Shown here one piece after another: positions 9,826 through 18,130 of a stretch of 64,000 nt of DNA (the stretch's first letter is position 1; the number at the start of each line of letters is the position of its first letter). The stretch covers positions 1 to 64,000 of the forward strand of contig NZ_JABBCQ020000020.1 of NCBI RefSeq assembly GCF_012844455.2. The letters are read 5' to 3'. This stretch comes from Comamonas suwonensis. Lineage in GTDB: Bacteria; Pseudomonadota; Gammaproteobacteria; Burkholderiales; Burkholderiaceae_C. Under the pieces are notes generated by a model. It was not told the DNA's origin and did no database searches. It saw only the letters and a program-made list of their open reading frames with translations. Made by a program: the position numbers and the translations under genes.

Positions 9826-11040
9826 TCAGACGGTTTCAGGCCTTTTGGCCGCGGGTTCCGCAATGCTGAAAACCTGGCGCAGATAGGCCAGATAAGTTTC
9901 GTCGTTGCACAGCGTCTTGCCGGGCGAGTCTGAAATCTTGGCGACGGGCTGGCCGTTGGCATGGGTCAGCTTCATCACGATGTTGATGGTGGTCAGGCCC
10001 ATATCGTTGGTCAGTCGGGTGCCAACACCGAAGCCGCACTGAATGCGATCGGCAAAGCGGTGGTACAGGGCCAGCGCGGTGTCCAGATCCAGACCGTCCG
10101 AGAAGACGAGGCGCTTGCTTTGCGGTGGAATGCGCAGCTTTTCATAGTGGGCAATGGCTTTTTCGCCCCACTCAAACGGGTCGCCGGAGTCGTGGCGCAG
10201 GCCGTCGAACAGCTTGGCAAAGTACATGTCGAAGTCGGCCAGAAACGCATCCATGCCCACGGTGTCGGTCAGGGCGATACCCAGATCGCCCCGGTACTCT
10301 TGAACCCAGTCTTCCAGTGCAGCAACCTGAAAGTCACGCAGCCGCACGCCCAATGCCTGATAAGTCTGCAGATATTCGTGGGCCATGGTGCCGATGGGCA
10401 CAAGGTTCAGGTCACGCGCCAGCAGCACGTTGGATGTGCCTTTGAACCACTGCGAAGTCTCGCCGGCAAAGGCCTGCACCACCTCGCGCTGCCAGGTGCC
10501 GGAGTAGCGGCGGCGCACGCCGAAGTCAAACAGCTCAAAGGGGTTGTGCAGCTTTGCTTCCACGGCCAAGTGCTTGAGCCGCTCTAGCTTCTGGCTCAGG
10601 CGCTTGCGGCCTTCGACGATGGCGGCTTCGGCATCAAAACGGCGGAAGTACAGCTCGTTGACGATGGCCAGCACGTAAATCTCAAAGCCCATGACGTGGA
10701 CTTGCGGGCCGCGCGCCTCGATGTGCAGAGTGTCACCTTCAGCCCATGCCTTGATGAAGGCGCGCTGAAACTGGAAGATGCGCAAAAAGTCGATGAAGTC
10801 GCTCTTGATAAAGCGCAGGCTGTCCAGATAGTCCAGATCGTTCTTGCCAAAGCGCAGGCTGCACAGCGCGTCCAGCTCACGATTCACCTCAGGCAGCAAA
10901 GTGGCCAGCGGGAAGGCAGTGGGCGTGCGGCAGACAAATTCGTACACGGCCTCGGTCTGGGGGTGGCGGTGCAGCATGGCCTGCCACATGGTGAATTTGT
11001 AGAGGTCTGTGTCCAGCAAGTTGGTGATGATCGGGCTCAT
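9826..11040 (-). CDS. pncB: Nicotinate phosphoribosyltransferase
   Basis: Salvages nicotinate by joining it to phosphoribosyl pyrophosphate to give nicotinate mononucleotide, with ATP hydrolysis; cytosolic. 404 residues, the normal bacterial PncB length, starting '[20 protein letters not shown]'. The His in '[15 protein letters not shown]' (about residue 221) corresponds to the phosphorylated histidine of enteric PncB. '[11 protein letters not shown]' and '[12 protein letters not shown]' are the phosphate- and ribose-binding segments. It lies between the nicotinamidase-like gene (66-base gap holding a repeat) and nadE (16-base gap), matching the order of the Preiss-Handler salvage route. Confidence 0.97.
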   Translation of the reverse strand: MSPIITNLLDTDLYKFTMWQAMLHRHPQTEAVYEFVCRTPTAFPLATLLPEVNRELDALCSLRFGKNDLDYLDSLRFIKSDFIDFLRIFQFQRAFIKAWAEGDTLHIEARGPQVHVMGFEIYVLAIVNELYFRRFDAEAAIVEGRKRLSQKLERLKHLAVEAKLHNPFELFDFGVRRRYSGTWQREVVQAFAGETSQWFKGTSNVLLARDLNLVPIGTMAHEYLQTYQALGVRLRDFQVAALEDWVQEYRGDLGIALTDTVGMDAFLADFDMYFAKLFDGLRHDSGDPFEWGEKAIAHYEKLRIPPQSKRLVFSDGLDLDTALALYHRFADRIQCGFGVGTRLTNDMGLTTINIVMKLTHANGQPVAKISDSPGKTLCNDETYLAYLRQVFSIAEPAAKRPETV

Positions 11041-11051
11041 ACCGTTTTCTT

Positions 11052-11100
11052 TTCAAAAATGTGAGCTGCTAGCGCTTGTCTTGTATGCGCTAGAGGCTTG
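11052..11100. repeat. Palindromic intergenic repeat upstream of pncB
   Basis: 'gagctgctagcgcttg', spacer, 'tatgcgctagaggcttg': the core AGCGC / GCGCT forms an imperfect hairpin. Near-identical core to the copy at 60164 upstream of murA. It occupies most of the 66 bases between the nicotinamidase gene and pncB. Confidence 0.7.
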
Positions 11101-11106
11101 TTTGTC

Positions 11107-11955
11107 TCATAAATTAAAGCTGGCGCTGGTTTCGCAGCGTACACCGATTGCATGCATGCGCTGCAGGAAGGCGGTGTGCGCCGCCTCGAAGCCGCCCACC
11201 GGGCTCATGCAGTCTGTCAGCAGCACGATGCGCGAGAAATCTTCGCTGCCCCAGTTGTCCACAATGTGCTCCGTTGTGGCGCGCACGCAGTGGCTGCTGG
11301 CCTCACCGGCAATCACGAACTGGTGGCTGGCGCGAAGCTGAGCCAGCAGGGCCGTGTTCAGGCCGGTTTCTGGGTCTTGCGCATCGGGGACCTCGGCGCG
11401 GATGGCACTGTAGTGCTCGGTCCACGGGTTCATGCCCTTGAAGACATGGCGCACGGCGCGGTGCTGCAGGTCTTGCCACTGGCGGCAGGCGGTTAGCACA
11501 CTGGCATGCACGCCATGGCCCCAGCTGCCAATCTCGCAGTGCAGCGGCCAGACCATGAGGGTGTAGCTGCCCTGTGCCTCCAGCTGATCCAGGTATTGCA
11601 GCGTGCGCGCCTGCTCTGCTGCATTGCGCGGGGCAAAGTCGCCAGCCCGAACCTGCGCAGCCGTAATCTGGGTGAAGGGTGTGACTGCGCTGCCGTCCCG
11701 CTGTTGCCAGAAGGCGGGGTGGGCAATGTCATAGCTCTGGTGCGAATCGAGGGTGAGGGTGATCTGGCCCAGCTTTTCACCTTGGCTTGCAATCCAGCTG
11801 GCGAGGCGCTGCATATCCGCATGGGCACCTGCCACGGGCAGGCTGGGTGCTATCACTTGCTCAGTCACAGGCGAGCGAGGCTGCCAGTTCTCAGGCAGGT
11901 CGCAGAAGTCATTCTGCGGGTCGATGATGAGTAACTGGGTCTCTGTGTGGCGCAT
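11107..11955 (-). CDS. Nicotinamidase-like cysteine hydrolase (isochorismatase fold)
   Basis: Probably hydrolyses nicotinamide to nicotinate and ammonia, feeding pncB next door. 282 residues from 'MRHTETQLLIIDPQNDFC', chosen for its AAGGTGAAG ribosome site; an ATG 27 bases upstream is also in frame. The triad of the family can be placed: Asp in 'IIDPQNDF' (residue 12), Lys in 'HVFKGMNPWTEHYS', and Cys in 'GEASSHCVRATTEH'. Metal ligands are likely within 'TLDSHQSYDIAHP'. It is longer than enteric PncA and belongs to a divergent branch, so the substrate assignment rests mostly on the gene neighbourhood (pncB, nadE, nadM, nrtR). First gene of the minus-strand run, directly behind the shared regulatory region with nrtR. 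Confidence 0.82.
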   Translation of the reverse strand: MRHTETQLLIIDPQNDFCDLPENWQPRSPVTEQVIAPSLPVAGAHADMQRLASWIASQGEKLGQITLTLDSHQSYDIAHPAFWQQRDGSAVTPFTQITAAQVRAGDFAPRNAAEQARTLQYLDQLEAQGSYTLMVWPLHCEIGSWGHGVHASVLTACRQWQDLQHRAVRHVFKGMNPWTEHYSAIRAEVPDAQDPETGLNTALLAQLRASHQFVIAGEASSHCVRATTEHIVDNWGSEDFSRIVLLTDCMSPVGGFEAAHTAFLQRMHAIGVRCETSASFNL

Positions 11956-11994
11956 GGTCTTCACCTTCTGGGCGATGTGCAATGCCTGCAGTTT

Positions 11995-12029
11995 AAATTA
12001 CTTAAAACATAATTGCAACTAAGTAATTT
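11995..12029. promoter_or_regulatory. Inverted repeat between NAD operon and nrtR, candidate NrtR operator
   Basis: Perfect 10-bp arms AAATTACTTA (11995-12004) and TAAGTAATTT (12020-12029) around 15 bases, in an AT-rich region between the divergent nicotinamidase gene and nrtR. NrtR repressors usually bind palindromes in front of NAD genes and their own gene. Assignment is by position and symmetry; I cannot compare it with a curated motif. Confidence 0.6.
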
Positions 12030-12078
12030 TGGATGACTGTGAAATAATTACACCGAAGAAAATGGAGTTGGTAAAAAA

Positions 12079-12759
12079 ATGAATCAAACCACTGAGCGCA
12101 GAGAAGCCGTGCAGGTCAGCGTCGATGTGGTGCTGCTCACGCTGGTCGAGCAGCAACTGCATGCTGTGCTGCTGCGCCGCGCCGCTGCGCCATTTGCGGG
12201 CGTGTGGGCCTTGCCCGGCGGCTTTATCCACACCGCAGAAGATGCCGATACCAAGGCCAGCGCGGCCCGGGTCCTCCAGACCAAGGTGGGTATTGAAGGC
12301 GCGTATCTGGAGCAACTCGCCACTTTCAGCGGCCCGGCGCGTGACCCGCGTGGCTGGTCGGTGGCCGTAGCGTATTGCGCCTTGCTGCCCGCGCAGAGCC
12401 TGCCGCCTCAGCGAGATGATTTGTGTGTGGTGCCCGTGTCGGCCCTGCCGCAGTTGCCCTTTGACCATCGCGCCATTCTGGATGCGGCGCTGGCGCGAGT
12501 GCGCAGCAAAAGCCTTTATTCCTCGCTGCCCGTGCATTTGTGTGGCGAGACGTTCACGCTGCCGCAGCTGCAACTGGTCTATGAAAACGTGCTGGGTGAG
12601 CCTTTGAACAAGGTCAGTTTCAGGCGCAAGATGGATGAGATGGATTGGCTGGAGGCTGTGCCGGGTGCCTTGCAGGGGGGAGCGCACAGGCCGGCTCAAC
12701 TCTACCGGGTCAAGCCGGCCTTCCGGCAGGAGCTGGCGCTGAGCCCCCGAGGCTTATGA
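12079..12759 (+). CDS. nrtR: NrtR, Nudix-related transcriptional regulator of NAD metabolism
   Basis: 226 residues in the NrtR layout: an N-terminal Nudix-like sensor domain and a C-terminal winged helix ('LPQLQLVYENVLGEPLNKVS' through 'FRRKMDEMDWLEAV'). The Nudix box begins 'GGFIHTAEDADTKASAARV' and then reads LQTKVG, so the REL-x-EE catalytic residues are lost, as in many NrtR proteins, which bind ADP-ribose rather than hydrolyse it. In characterised NrtRs, ADP-ribose binding releases DNA and turns on NAD salvage genes. Here it is divergent from the nicotinamidase-pncB-nadE-nadM run. A GGAGTT ribosome site precedes the start. Confidence 0.9.
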   Translation: MNQTTERREAVQVSVDVVLLTLVEQQLHAVLLRRAAAPFAGVWALPGGFIHTAEDADTKASAARVLQTKVGIEGAYLEQLATFSGPARDPRGWSVAVAYCALLPAQSLPPQRDDLCVVPVSALPQLPFDHRAILDAALARVRSKSLYSSLPVHLCGETFTLPQLQLVYENVLGEPLNKVSFRRKMDEMDWLEAVPGALQGGAHRPAQLYRVKPAFRQELALSPRGL

Positions 12760-12769
12760 GGTGAGCGTA

Positions 12770-12797
12770 AAAAATGCCTGCTGAGCAGGCATTTTTA
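12770..12797. terminator. Bidirectional terminator between nrtR and the DUF1328 gene
   Basis: AAAAATGCCTGC and GCAGGCATTTTT around TGA; T-rich on both strands, serving two convergent genes. Confidence 0.88.
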
Positions 12798-12821
12798 TTT
12801 GGAAGGAATCTATCAGTCGTT

Positions 12822-12995
12822 CTAGCTCACTGCGCCTATGCCCAGCAGGGCCAGCACCACAAAGATCACGGCAATCGCAATAAAGATAAAGAACAAAACC
12901 TTGGCAATGCCGGCGGCACCTGCGGCTACGCCGGTAAAGCCGAAAACACCGGCCACCAGGGAGATGACGGCAAAAATAATGGCCCACTTGAGCAT
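12822..12995 (-). CDS. DUF1328 small membrane protein (YtjA family)
   Basis: 57-residue protein, easily missed because of its size. It starts '[20 protein letters not shown]' after a good AAGGAGT ribosome site and ends '[10 protein letters not shown]'. Nearly the whole protein is two hydrophobic helices with a small-residue hinge '[12 protein letters not shown]', which is the DUF1328/YtjA pattern. Members are found widely in proteobacteria and sit in the inner membrane; their function is unknown, though they are often reported among stress-responsive genes. Single-gene transcript between the shared terminator at 12770 and the metK terminator at 13101. Confidence 0.9.
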   Translation of the reverse strand: MLKWAIIFAVISLVAGVFGFTGVAAGAAGIAKVLFFIFIAIAVIFVVLALLGIGAVS

Positions 12996-13100
12996 CGAAG
13001 ACTCCTTTGTCGGAAGCGATGGTTCAAGCCTAAGTGCGTGAGCGCAAGCCTTTAGTGTTCATTTGGGGAAAATTCCCGTAGGTCGAATCTGACAATAAAA

Positions 13101-13128
13101 AAGTCACCGAAATCTCTTTCGGTGACTT
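13101..13128 (-). terminator. Terminator of metK
   Basis: Perfect 12-bp stem AAGTCACCGAAA / TTTCGGTGACTT with a 4-base loop. On the minus strand it is followed by TTTTATTG. It lies about 110 bases beyond the metK stop. Confidence 0.88.
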
Positions 13129-13237
13129 GGTGTGAGGGTTCGAAGGCTTCTACGCCTTATGGTCAGCGTTCACATCAGCGCGATGGAACTTCGTCCTCGC
13201 AGCGATGCTCCCGCTTTCGCGGGGCCTCATCAGTGGT
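13129..13237 (-). other. Structured 3' untranslated region of metK
   Basis: About 110 untranslated bases separate the metK stop from its terminator. On the minus strand they can form CCCGC-GAAA-GCGGG (a GNRA-capped hairpin at 13210-13223) and AAGGC/GCCTT (13144-13158). I recognise no known riboswitch. A 3'-end-derived small RNA is possible but unproven. Confidence 0.35.
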
Positions 13238-14425
13238 TTACTTCAGACCGGCGGCTGCGCGCAGTTCAGAAGCTTTGTCTGTACGTTCCCAGGTGAACTC
13301 GGGCTCTTCGCGGCCGAAGTGGCCGTAGGCAGCGGTCTTGCTGTAGATGGGGCGCAGCAGGTCCAGCATCTGGATGATGCCCTTGGGGCGCAGGTCGAAG
13401 TGCGCCGCTACCAGCTTGGCGATTTCCGCATCGGGAATCACGCCTGTGCCTTCGGTGTACACGGTGATGTTCATGGGGCGAGCCACACCAATGGCGTAGG
13501 CCACTTGAACCTGGCATTGGCGCGCCAGACCGGCGGCGACCACGTTCTTGGCCACATAGCGCGCTGCGTAAGCAGCCGAGCGGTCTACCTTGGTTGGGTC
13601 CTTACCGGAGAATGCGCCGCCGCCGTGGGGGCAAGCACCGCCGTAGGTATCCACAATGATCTTGCGACCGGTCAGGCCGCAATCGCCCTGAGGGCCGCCC
13701 ACGACGAAACGGCCGGTGGGGTTGATCAGGTACTTGGTGTCCAGCAGCCATTCAGATGGCAGCACGGGCTTGATGATCTCTTCAATGATGGCTTCGGTGA
13801 ACGAGGCCTTCATCTTGGTCGATGTTTCCGACTGGTCGGGGCTGTGCTGGGTGGACAGCACCACGGTATCGATGCTGTGGGGCTTGCCATCCACATAGCG
13901 CAGGGTCACCTGGCTCTTGGCGTCAGGGCGCAGGAAGGGCAGACGGCCATCCTTGCGCAGCTGGGCCTGGCGTTCCATCAGACGGTGTGCGTAATAGATG
14001 GGCGCGGGCATCAGCTCGGGCGTTTCGTCGCAGGCGTAGCCAAACATCAGGCCCTGATCACCAGCGCCGGTGTTCAGCTCGTCATCGCTGGCCTTGTCCA
14101 CGCCTTGGGCGATGTCTTGGCTTTGCTTGTCGTAAGCGACGAGAACCGAGCATCCCTTGTAGTCAATACCGTATTCGGTATTGTCATAGCCGATGCGCTT
14201 GATGGTGTCGCGTGCGACCTGGATGTAGTCCACATTCGCGCCAGTGGTGATTTCACCTGCCAATACCACCAGACCGGTGTTGGTCAGTGTCTCGGCTGCC
14301 ACGCGGCTGTGCGGGTCTTGGGTGAAAATAGCGTCCAGAATCGCATCAGAGATCTGGTCCGCGACCTTGTCGGGGTGACCTTCAGAAACCGATTCCGAGG
14401 TAAACAGAAAATCGCTGTTCGCCAT
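13238..14425 (-). CDS. metK: S-adenosylmethionine synthetase
   Basis: Makes S-adenosylmethionine from methionine and ATP, releasing phosphate and pyrophosphate; cytosolic tetramer. 395 residues starting '[20 protein letters not shown]', the family start, behind an AAGGAGTT ribosome site, although the frame is open further upstream. Signature motifs are present: '[13 protein letters not shown]' (ATP site) and '[16 protein letters not shown]' (P-loop-like phosphate site). It is monocistronic, with its own terminator. A 126-base spacer divides it from the divergent lipid acyltransferase gene. Confidence 0.99.
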   Translation of the reverse strand: MANSDFLFTSESVSEGHPDKVADQISDAILDAIFTQDPHSRVAAETLTNTGLVVLAGEITTGANVDYIQVARDTIKRIGYDNTEYGIDYKGCSVLVAYDKQSQDIAQGVDKASDDELNTGAGDQGLMFGYACDETPELMPAPIYYAHRLMERQAQLRKDGRLPFLRPDAKSQVTLRYVDGKPHSIDTVVLSTQHSPDQSETSTKMKASFTEAIIEEIIKPVLPSEWLLDTKYLINPTGRFVVGGPQGDCGLTGRKIIVDTYGGACPHGGGAFSGKDPTKVDRSAAYAARYVAKNVVAAGLARQCQVQVAYAIGVARPMNITVYTEGTGVIPDAEIAKLVAAHFDLRPKGIIQMLDLLRPIYSKTAAYGHFGREEPEFTWERTDKASELRAAAGLK

Positions 14426-14551
14426 TGATATAACTCCTTGTAGCTTGGGCAATTGCGTTGCCTGAGCTTCGAAGTCTGGCGAACGCTTTAGCAGTTTTGT
14501 TTTAACGTCGCCCTGCAAGTTGCTCTTTAACTCAGCGACCCCACTATTCTA

Positions 14552-15424
14552 ATGCCTTCCCTGTTTCGACTCTTTGCAGCGCTGCCTTTGTGGCTATTGC
14601 ACATGCTAGGTGCAGCCATGGGCTGGTTGATTTTGCTTCTTTCGCCGACCTACAGACGCCGTTTTTCGGCCAATGCGGCGCAGGCGGGCTACCGCTTTGG
14701 GCAGGTGCGCTCTGCGGTCGGCCATGCCGGGCGCATGGTGTTTGAGATGCCGCGCATCTGGCTGGGGAAGGAGTTGCCGCCTTGCAACATCGTCAACGGG
14801 GAATGTGTCGAAAAGGCCTATGCACAAGGTAAGGGCCTCGTTTTTTTAACGCCGCATCTGGGCTGCTTTGAGATGTCGGTACAGGCCGCTGCGCAGCGCT
14901 GGTCGGCTGAGCACGGCAACATTACCGTGCTCTATCGCCCGGCGCGCCAGAGCTGGCTGGCTGAAATTCTGGAAACCGCACGCAATCGCCCGGGTGTGCA
15001 GGCTGTGCCCACCACGCTGTCTGGTGTGCGGCAAATGATCAAGGCCTTGCGCAAGGGTGAGGCTGTGGGCTTGCTGCCCGACCAGGTACCGCCGGATGGA
15101 CAGGGCACATGGGCCCCATTTTTCGGCCGAGATGCTTACACGATGACGCTGGCGGCCAGGCTGGTGCTGCAAACTGGTGCGGCTGTAGTGCTTGCCCGTT
15201 GCGAACGTTTGAGCTGGGGACGGGGCTACACCCTGTATTTTGAAGAGTGGCCCATGACGGATGCCACCACGCTGGAGGCTTGCGTGCTGCAAATCAATCT
15301 GGCCATGGAAAAAACCATTCGCCAGTGCCCTGAGCAATATTTGTGGGGCTACGGCCGCTACAAGCAGCCGCGCGTGGAGCGCAGCGAAGCCGCAGCTTTT
15401 GTGAAACCTGGAGAAAACGCATGA
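14552..15424 (+). CDS. LpxL/HtrB-type lipid A acyltransferase, first of a pair
   Basis: 290-residue inner-membrane acyltransferase that would add a secondary acyl chain to lipid A. A hydrophobic N-terminal anchor ('LWLLHMLGAAMGWLILLLS') is followed by the acyltransferase domain, whose catalytic HX4E motif is in 'LTPHLGCFEMSV'. The phosphate-binding segment is 'GLLPDQVPPDGQGTWAPFFG'. The start ATG has no clear ribosome site. Its stop overlaps the start of the next acyltransferase by four bases (ATGA), so the two are translationally coupled. Which lipid A position it modifies cannot be read from sequence. Confidence 0.9.
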   Translation: MPSLFRLFAALPLWLLHMLGAAMGWLILLLSPTYRRRFSANAAQAGYRFGQVRSAVGHAGRMVFEMPRIWLGKELPPCNIVNGECVEKAYAQGKGLVFLTPHLGCFEMSVQAAAQRWSAEHGNITVLYRPARQSWLAEILETARNRPGVQAVPTTLSGVRQMIKALRKGEAVGLLPDQVPPDGQGTWAPFFGRDAYTMTLAARLVLQTGAAVVLARCERLSWGRGYTLYFEEWPMTDATTLEACVLQINLAMEKTIRQCPEQYLWGYGRYKQPRVERSEAAAFVKPGENA

Positions 15425-16302
15425 GCGGCAGCAAGATCGCCATTGGCTTCATGCATGTGCTGGCCAAGCTGCCGCTGCCCATGCTGCGCGGGTTGGGCAA
15501 ATTCATTGGCCGCGTGCTGTTTGTGGTGGCAGGCCAGCGCCGCCGTATTGCTCTGCGTAATCTTGAGCTGTGCTTCCCCGATGTGCCCGAAGCACAGCGC
15601 AAAGCATGGGCGAAAGAGTCTTTTGAAGTCTTTTGCCAGACGTTTCTCGACAGAAGCTGGCTGTGGTTCGGCTCTGAAGAGCTGGTGCGCAGCCGCGTAA
15701 AGCTGGTGGGCGCTACGCATGAGCTGGAAGGCGATGCGCCCACCATCGTCTTTGCGCCGCACTTCTACAGCATGGATGCCGGTGGGCTGGCGCTGCCGCT
15801 CAATACCGAGCGCGAGTTCACATCCATCTTCGCAACCAACCCGGATCCTGATCTGGATGCCTGGTTCATGACCGGTCGTCAGCGCTTTGGCAACGTGAAG
15901 ATGCTGAACCGTGCAGATGGGGTGAAACCCATCATCTCCTGCGTGCGCAAGGGTGGGTTGCTGTATCTGTTGCCCGATATGGACTATGGCAAGAACGACT
16001 CGGTTTTTGTGCCGTTCTTCGCAGTGGAGAACACGGCCACGATTCCCTCGCTCTCGCGCTTTGCACGACTGGGCAAGGCCAAGGTAGTAGCGCTGTACAA
16101 CCGTATGACGCCTGAAGGCTATGTGGCTGAGCTGACACCCGCCTGGGAAAACTTCCCTACGGATGATCATGTAGCCGATACGGCCCGAATGAACCGTGAG
16201 CTGGAGGCTGCCATCATGACCATGGTTCCGCAGTACTACTGGGTGCACAAACGTTTCAAGACACGCCCGGATGGCGAAGCATCGCTGTACACCAAAGAAT
16301 AA
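15421..16302 (+). CDS. LpxL/HtrB-type lipid A acyltransferase, second of a pair
   Basis: 293 residues, coupled to the preceding paralogue by the ATGA overlap. The catalytic motif here is HX4D ('FAPHFYSMDAGG'), while the upstream protein has HX4E. 'NVKMLNRADGVKPIISCVRK' and 'LYLLPDMDYGKNDSVFVPFF' match the substrate and phosphate-binding parts of LpxL. The C-terminal 'QYYWVHKRFKTRPDGE' is the usual LpxL/LpxM ending. The two enzymes probably place the two secondary acyl chains of lipid A, by analogy with LpxL and LpxM. Confidence 0.92.
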   Translation: MSGSKIAIGFMHVLAKLPLPMLRGLGKFIGRVLFVVAGQRRRIALRNLELCFPDVPEAQRKAWAKESFEVFCQTFLDRSWLWFGSEELVRSRVKLVGATHELEGDAPTIVFAPHFYSMDAGGLALPLNTEREFTSIFATNPDPDLDAWFMTGRQRFGNVKMLNRADGVKPIISCVRKGGLLYLLPDMDYGKNDSVFVPFFAVENTATIPSLSRFARLGKAKVVALYNRMTPEGYVAELTPAWENFPTDDHVADTARMNRELEAAIMTMVPQYYWVHKRFKTRPDGEASLYTKE

Positions 16303-16308
16303 TGCTCA

Positions 16309-16368
16309 AAATGGCTTCTAGCTTTTGATGAGTATGCGCAAGCAGCTTCTGTTTCAGGAGCTGTTTTG
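16309..16368. repeat. Palindromic intergenic repeat between two convergent genes
   Basis: 'aatggcttctagctttt', spacer, 'tatgcgcaagcagcttctg', then 'ttttgctttaag'. Degenerate family member in the gap between the acyltransferase and hydrolase stops. It may serve as a weak terminator for both. Confidence 0.45.
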
Positions 16369-17268
16369 CTTTAAGAATTCCGTTAATGCGCGCCGCACGG
16401 CCTCGGGCTGCTCATGCGTTACCCAGTGGCTGCAACCCTTTAAATGCTCCACCGTCAACTGCGGCACCCATTGCTCCAGTCCATTGAGCAGGGCTGGTTG
16501 CAGGGCGATATCGCTATCGCCCCAGAGAATGCGCACCGGCACGGGGATATGCAGCATTTCATCGGGCAGGCTCAGGCCGCGAATGTCCTGTAAATCCTCG
16601 GTGCTGCTGTCGGGCTGGGGCGGCACCAGCGGGCTGGCTGCGTAAAACATGCAGGCGCCATGCACGCCCAAGTCCCAATGCTCTCGGTATTGCTGCTTTA
16701 GCTCGGGGGTCAGCCAAGCGGGCTGGCTGCCATCGGGGTTCTGAAAAAAGCCCAGCATGCGCTGCCAGCGGTTTTCTGCCAGCAGGGCGGGAGCATCTGG
16801 TCTGCGCAGAAAGTGCATGTACTGGCTGGCGGCCTGTTGCACAGGATTTGTCTGCAGTTCGCGTAAAAAGCTGCCGGGATGCGGGGAGTTGAGAATTAAC
16901 AGCCGTTGCAGCTGCTTGGGGTAGCGGTTAGCCAGGCCCCAGGCCACGGCTCCGCCCCAGTCATGCGCAATCACGCAGGCGGCGCGGTTCTCAGTGCTTT
17001 CAAGCGCGATCAAGGCGGCCAGGTCATCAACCAGATGCTTGGCGCGGTAGTCGCTGATGGCGCTGGGCTGGCTGGAGCGGCCATAGCCGCGCAGGTTGGG
17101 TGCTACGCAGCGGTAGCTGGCGCCAAAGTGCTTCAGCAGCTCATCCCAGATAAAAGCCCCTTCGGGGAAGCCGTGCAGAAACAGCAGAAGGGGCTGGCCG
17201 GGCTGGCCGCTGGTGCGGCACTCAAGCGTGATGCCTGTCGCCAGTGGGTGCATGCAAGTCGTGACCAT
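16354..17268 (-). CDS. Alpha/beta hydrolase, epoxide hydrolase-like
   Basis: 304 residues. The start at 17268 ('MVTTCMHPLATGITLECR') has an AGGAGAG ribosome site; the longer open frame upstream covers part of engB in another frame and is not real. Oxyanion motif 'LFLHGFPEGAFIWDE', nucleophile Asp in 'VIAHDWGGAVAWGLANRYP', acid in 'ILWGDSDIAL' and catalytic His in 'LKGCSHWVTHEQP' give the Asp-His-acid pattern of soluble epoxide hydrolases and haloalkane dehalogenases. The substrate is unknown. It lies downstream of engB on the same strand, with a repeat in between. Confidence 0.85.
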   Translation of the reverse strand: MVTTCMHPLATGITLECRTSGQPGQPLLLFLHGFPEGAFIWDELLKHFGASYRCVAPNLRGYGRSSQPSAISDYRAKHLVDDLAALIALESTENRAACVIAHDWGGAVAWGLANRYPKQLQRLLILNSPHPGSFLRELQTNPVQQAASQYMHFLRRPDAPALLAENRWQRMLGFFQNPDGSQPAWLTPELKQQYREHWDLGVHGACMFYAASPLVPPQPDSSTEDLQDIRGLSLPDEMLHIPVPVRILWGDSDIALQPALLNGLEQWVPQLTVEHLKGCSHWVTHEQPEAVRRALTEFLKQNSS

Positions 17269-17280
17269 GAAGCTCTCCTG

Positions 17281-17332
17281 TTTGTAGCTTCTGGCGCTTG
17301 CCAAATAAGCGCCTAGGGCTGATTTTGCGCAG
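17281..17332. repeat. Palindromic intergenic repeat between engB and the hydrolase gene
   Basis: 'gtagcttctggcgcttg', spacer, 'aataagcgcctagggctgat': arms GGCGCTT and AAGCGCC pair perfectly. Its outer end overlaps the last bases of engB. Confidence 0.6.
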
Positions 17333-18053
17333 GGGCGTTGTTTGCAGGCGTCGCTTCGGCGACGGGGGTTGCCTGGGGCAATCCCTCGGGGTGGCACCAG
17401 TGCCACAGCAGCTGGGCCACATCGTCCACGCCCTGCTTTTTGAGGGCAGAGAACAAACGCACCTCGCCACCGCCCGCATTGAGCTTGGTAATGGAGAGAA
17501 TCTTGGCCTGCTCGGCGCGGGTCAGCTTGTCGGCCTTGGTCAGCACGATCAGGAACTTCAGGCCTGCTTCGACGCGGGGACGAATGGCTTCGAGCAGGGC
17601 TTCGTCCAGCTCGGTCAGGCCCAAGCGTGGATCGCACAGAAGCACCACGGCCGTGAGGCTTTCGCGCTCCATCAAGTAGTTGAGCATCACGCGCTGCCAG
17701 CGTTGCTTGTCTTCGCGGGACACAGCGGCGTAGCCGTAGCCGGGCAAGTCAGCCAGTATCGCGTCTGTCACGCCTTGCTTACCGAGGGCAAACAGGTTGA
17801 TGTGCTGAGTGCGGCCGGGCTTCTTGGAGGCAAAGGCCAGCTGCTTTTGTTGAGTCAGCGTGTTGATGGCTGTGGACTTGCCGGCGTTGGATCGGCCCAC
17901 AAAGGCGATCTCGGGCACATTGATCGGAGGCAGCTGATTGAGCTGGGCTGCGGTGGTAAAGAAGCGCGCAGTGTGCATCCAGCCCATCGCAAGCTTGCTG
18001 TCGATCAAAGAATGTGTATTTCCGGCTGTGGTATCCGGGGAAGCATGGGTCAT
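17313..18053 (-). CDS. engB: Ribosome-assembly GTPase EngB/YihA
   Basis: Essential TRAFAC-class GTPase needed for late assembly of the large ribosomal subunit; also placed in cell division. 246 residues from 'MTHASPDTTAGN'; a start nine codons upstream is possible. G-motifs in order: 'FVGRSNAGKSTAINTL' (P-loop), 'GRTQHINLF', 'DLPGYGYAAVSR' (G3), 'VLTKADKLTR' (G4) and 'FSALKKQGV' (G5). The tail after the GTPase is alanine/proline-rich ('PVAEATPANNAPAQNQP') and probably disordered. It is divergent from the cytochrome c4 gene across 77 bases. Confidence 0.96.
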   Translation of the reverse strand: MTHASPDTTAGNTHSLIDSKLAMGWMHTARFFTTAAQLNQLPPINVPEIAFVGRSNAGKSTAINTLTQQKQLAFASKKPGRTQHINLFALGKQGVTDAILADLPGYGYAAVSREDKQRWQRVMLNYLMERESLTAVVLLCDPRLGLTELDEALLEAIRPRVEAGLKFLIVLTKADKLTRAEQAKILSITKLNAGGGEVRLFSALKKQGVDDVAQLLWHWCHPEGLPQATPVAEATPANNAPAQNQP

Positions 18054-18130
18054 GACGGTAACTATTTCAGGGAGGCCCATTGTAGAATTTGGAGGATTCG
18101 CACTCTCAACAATAGACCCAGCCCCTTGAT

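Noticed and set aside
12754-12987. 77-codon frame on the minus strand rich in Arg, Cys and Gly
   Set aside because: Frame-shifted reading of the DUF1328 gene (12822-12995), whose real frame gives a typical two-helix membrane protein.
14426-14551. Possible SAM- or SAH-type riboswitch before metK
   Set aside because: I could not find the conserved core of any SAM or SAH class in the 126-base leader; it may simply hold divergent promoters.
16354-17637. 427-codon version of the alpha/beta hydrolase
   Set aside because: The upstream 123 codons lie over engB in another frame; the ATG at 17268 has a proper ribosome site.
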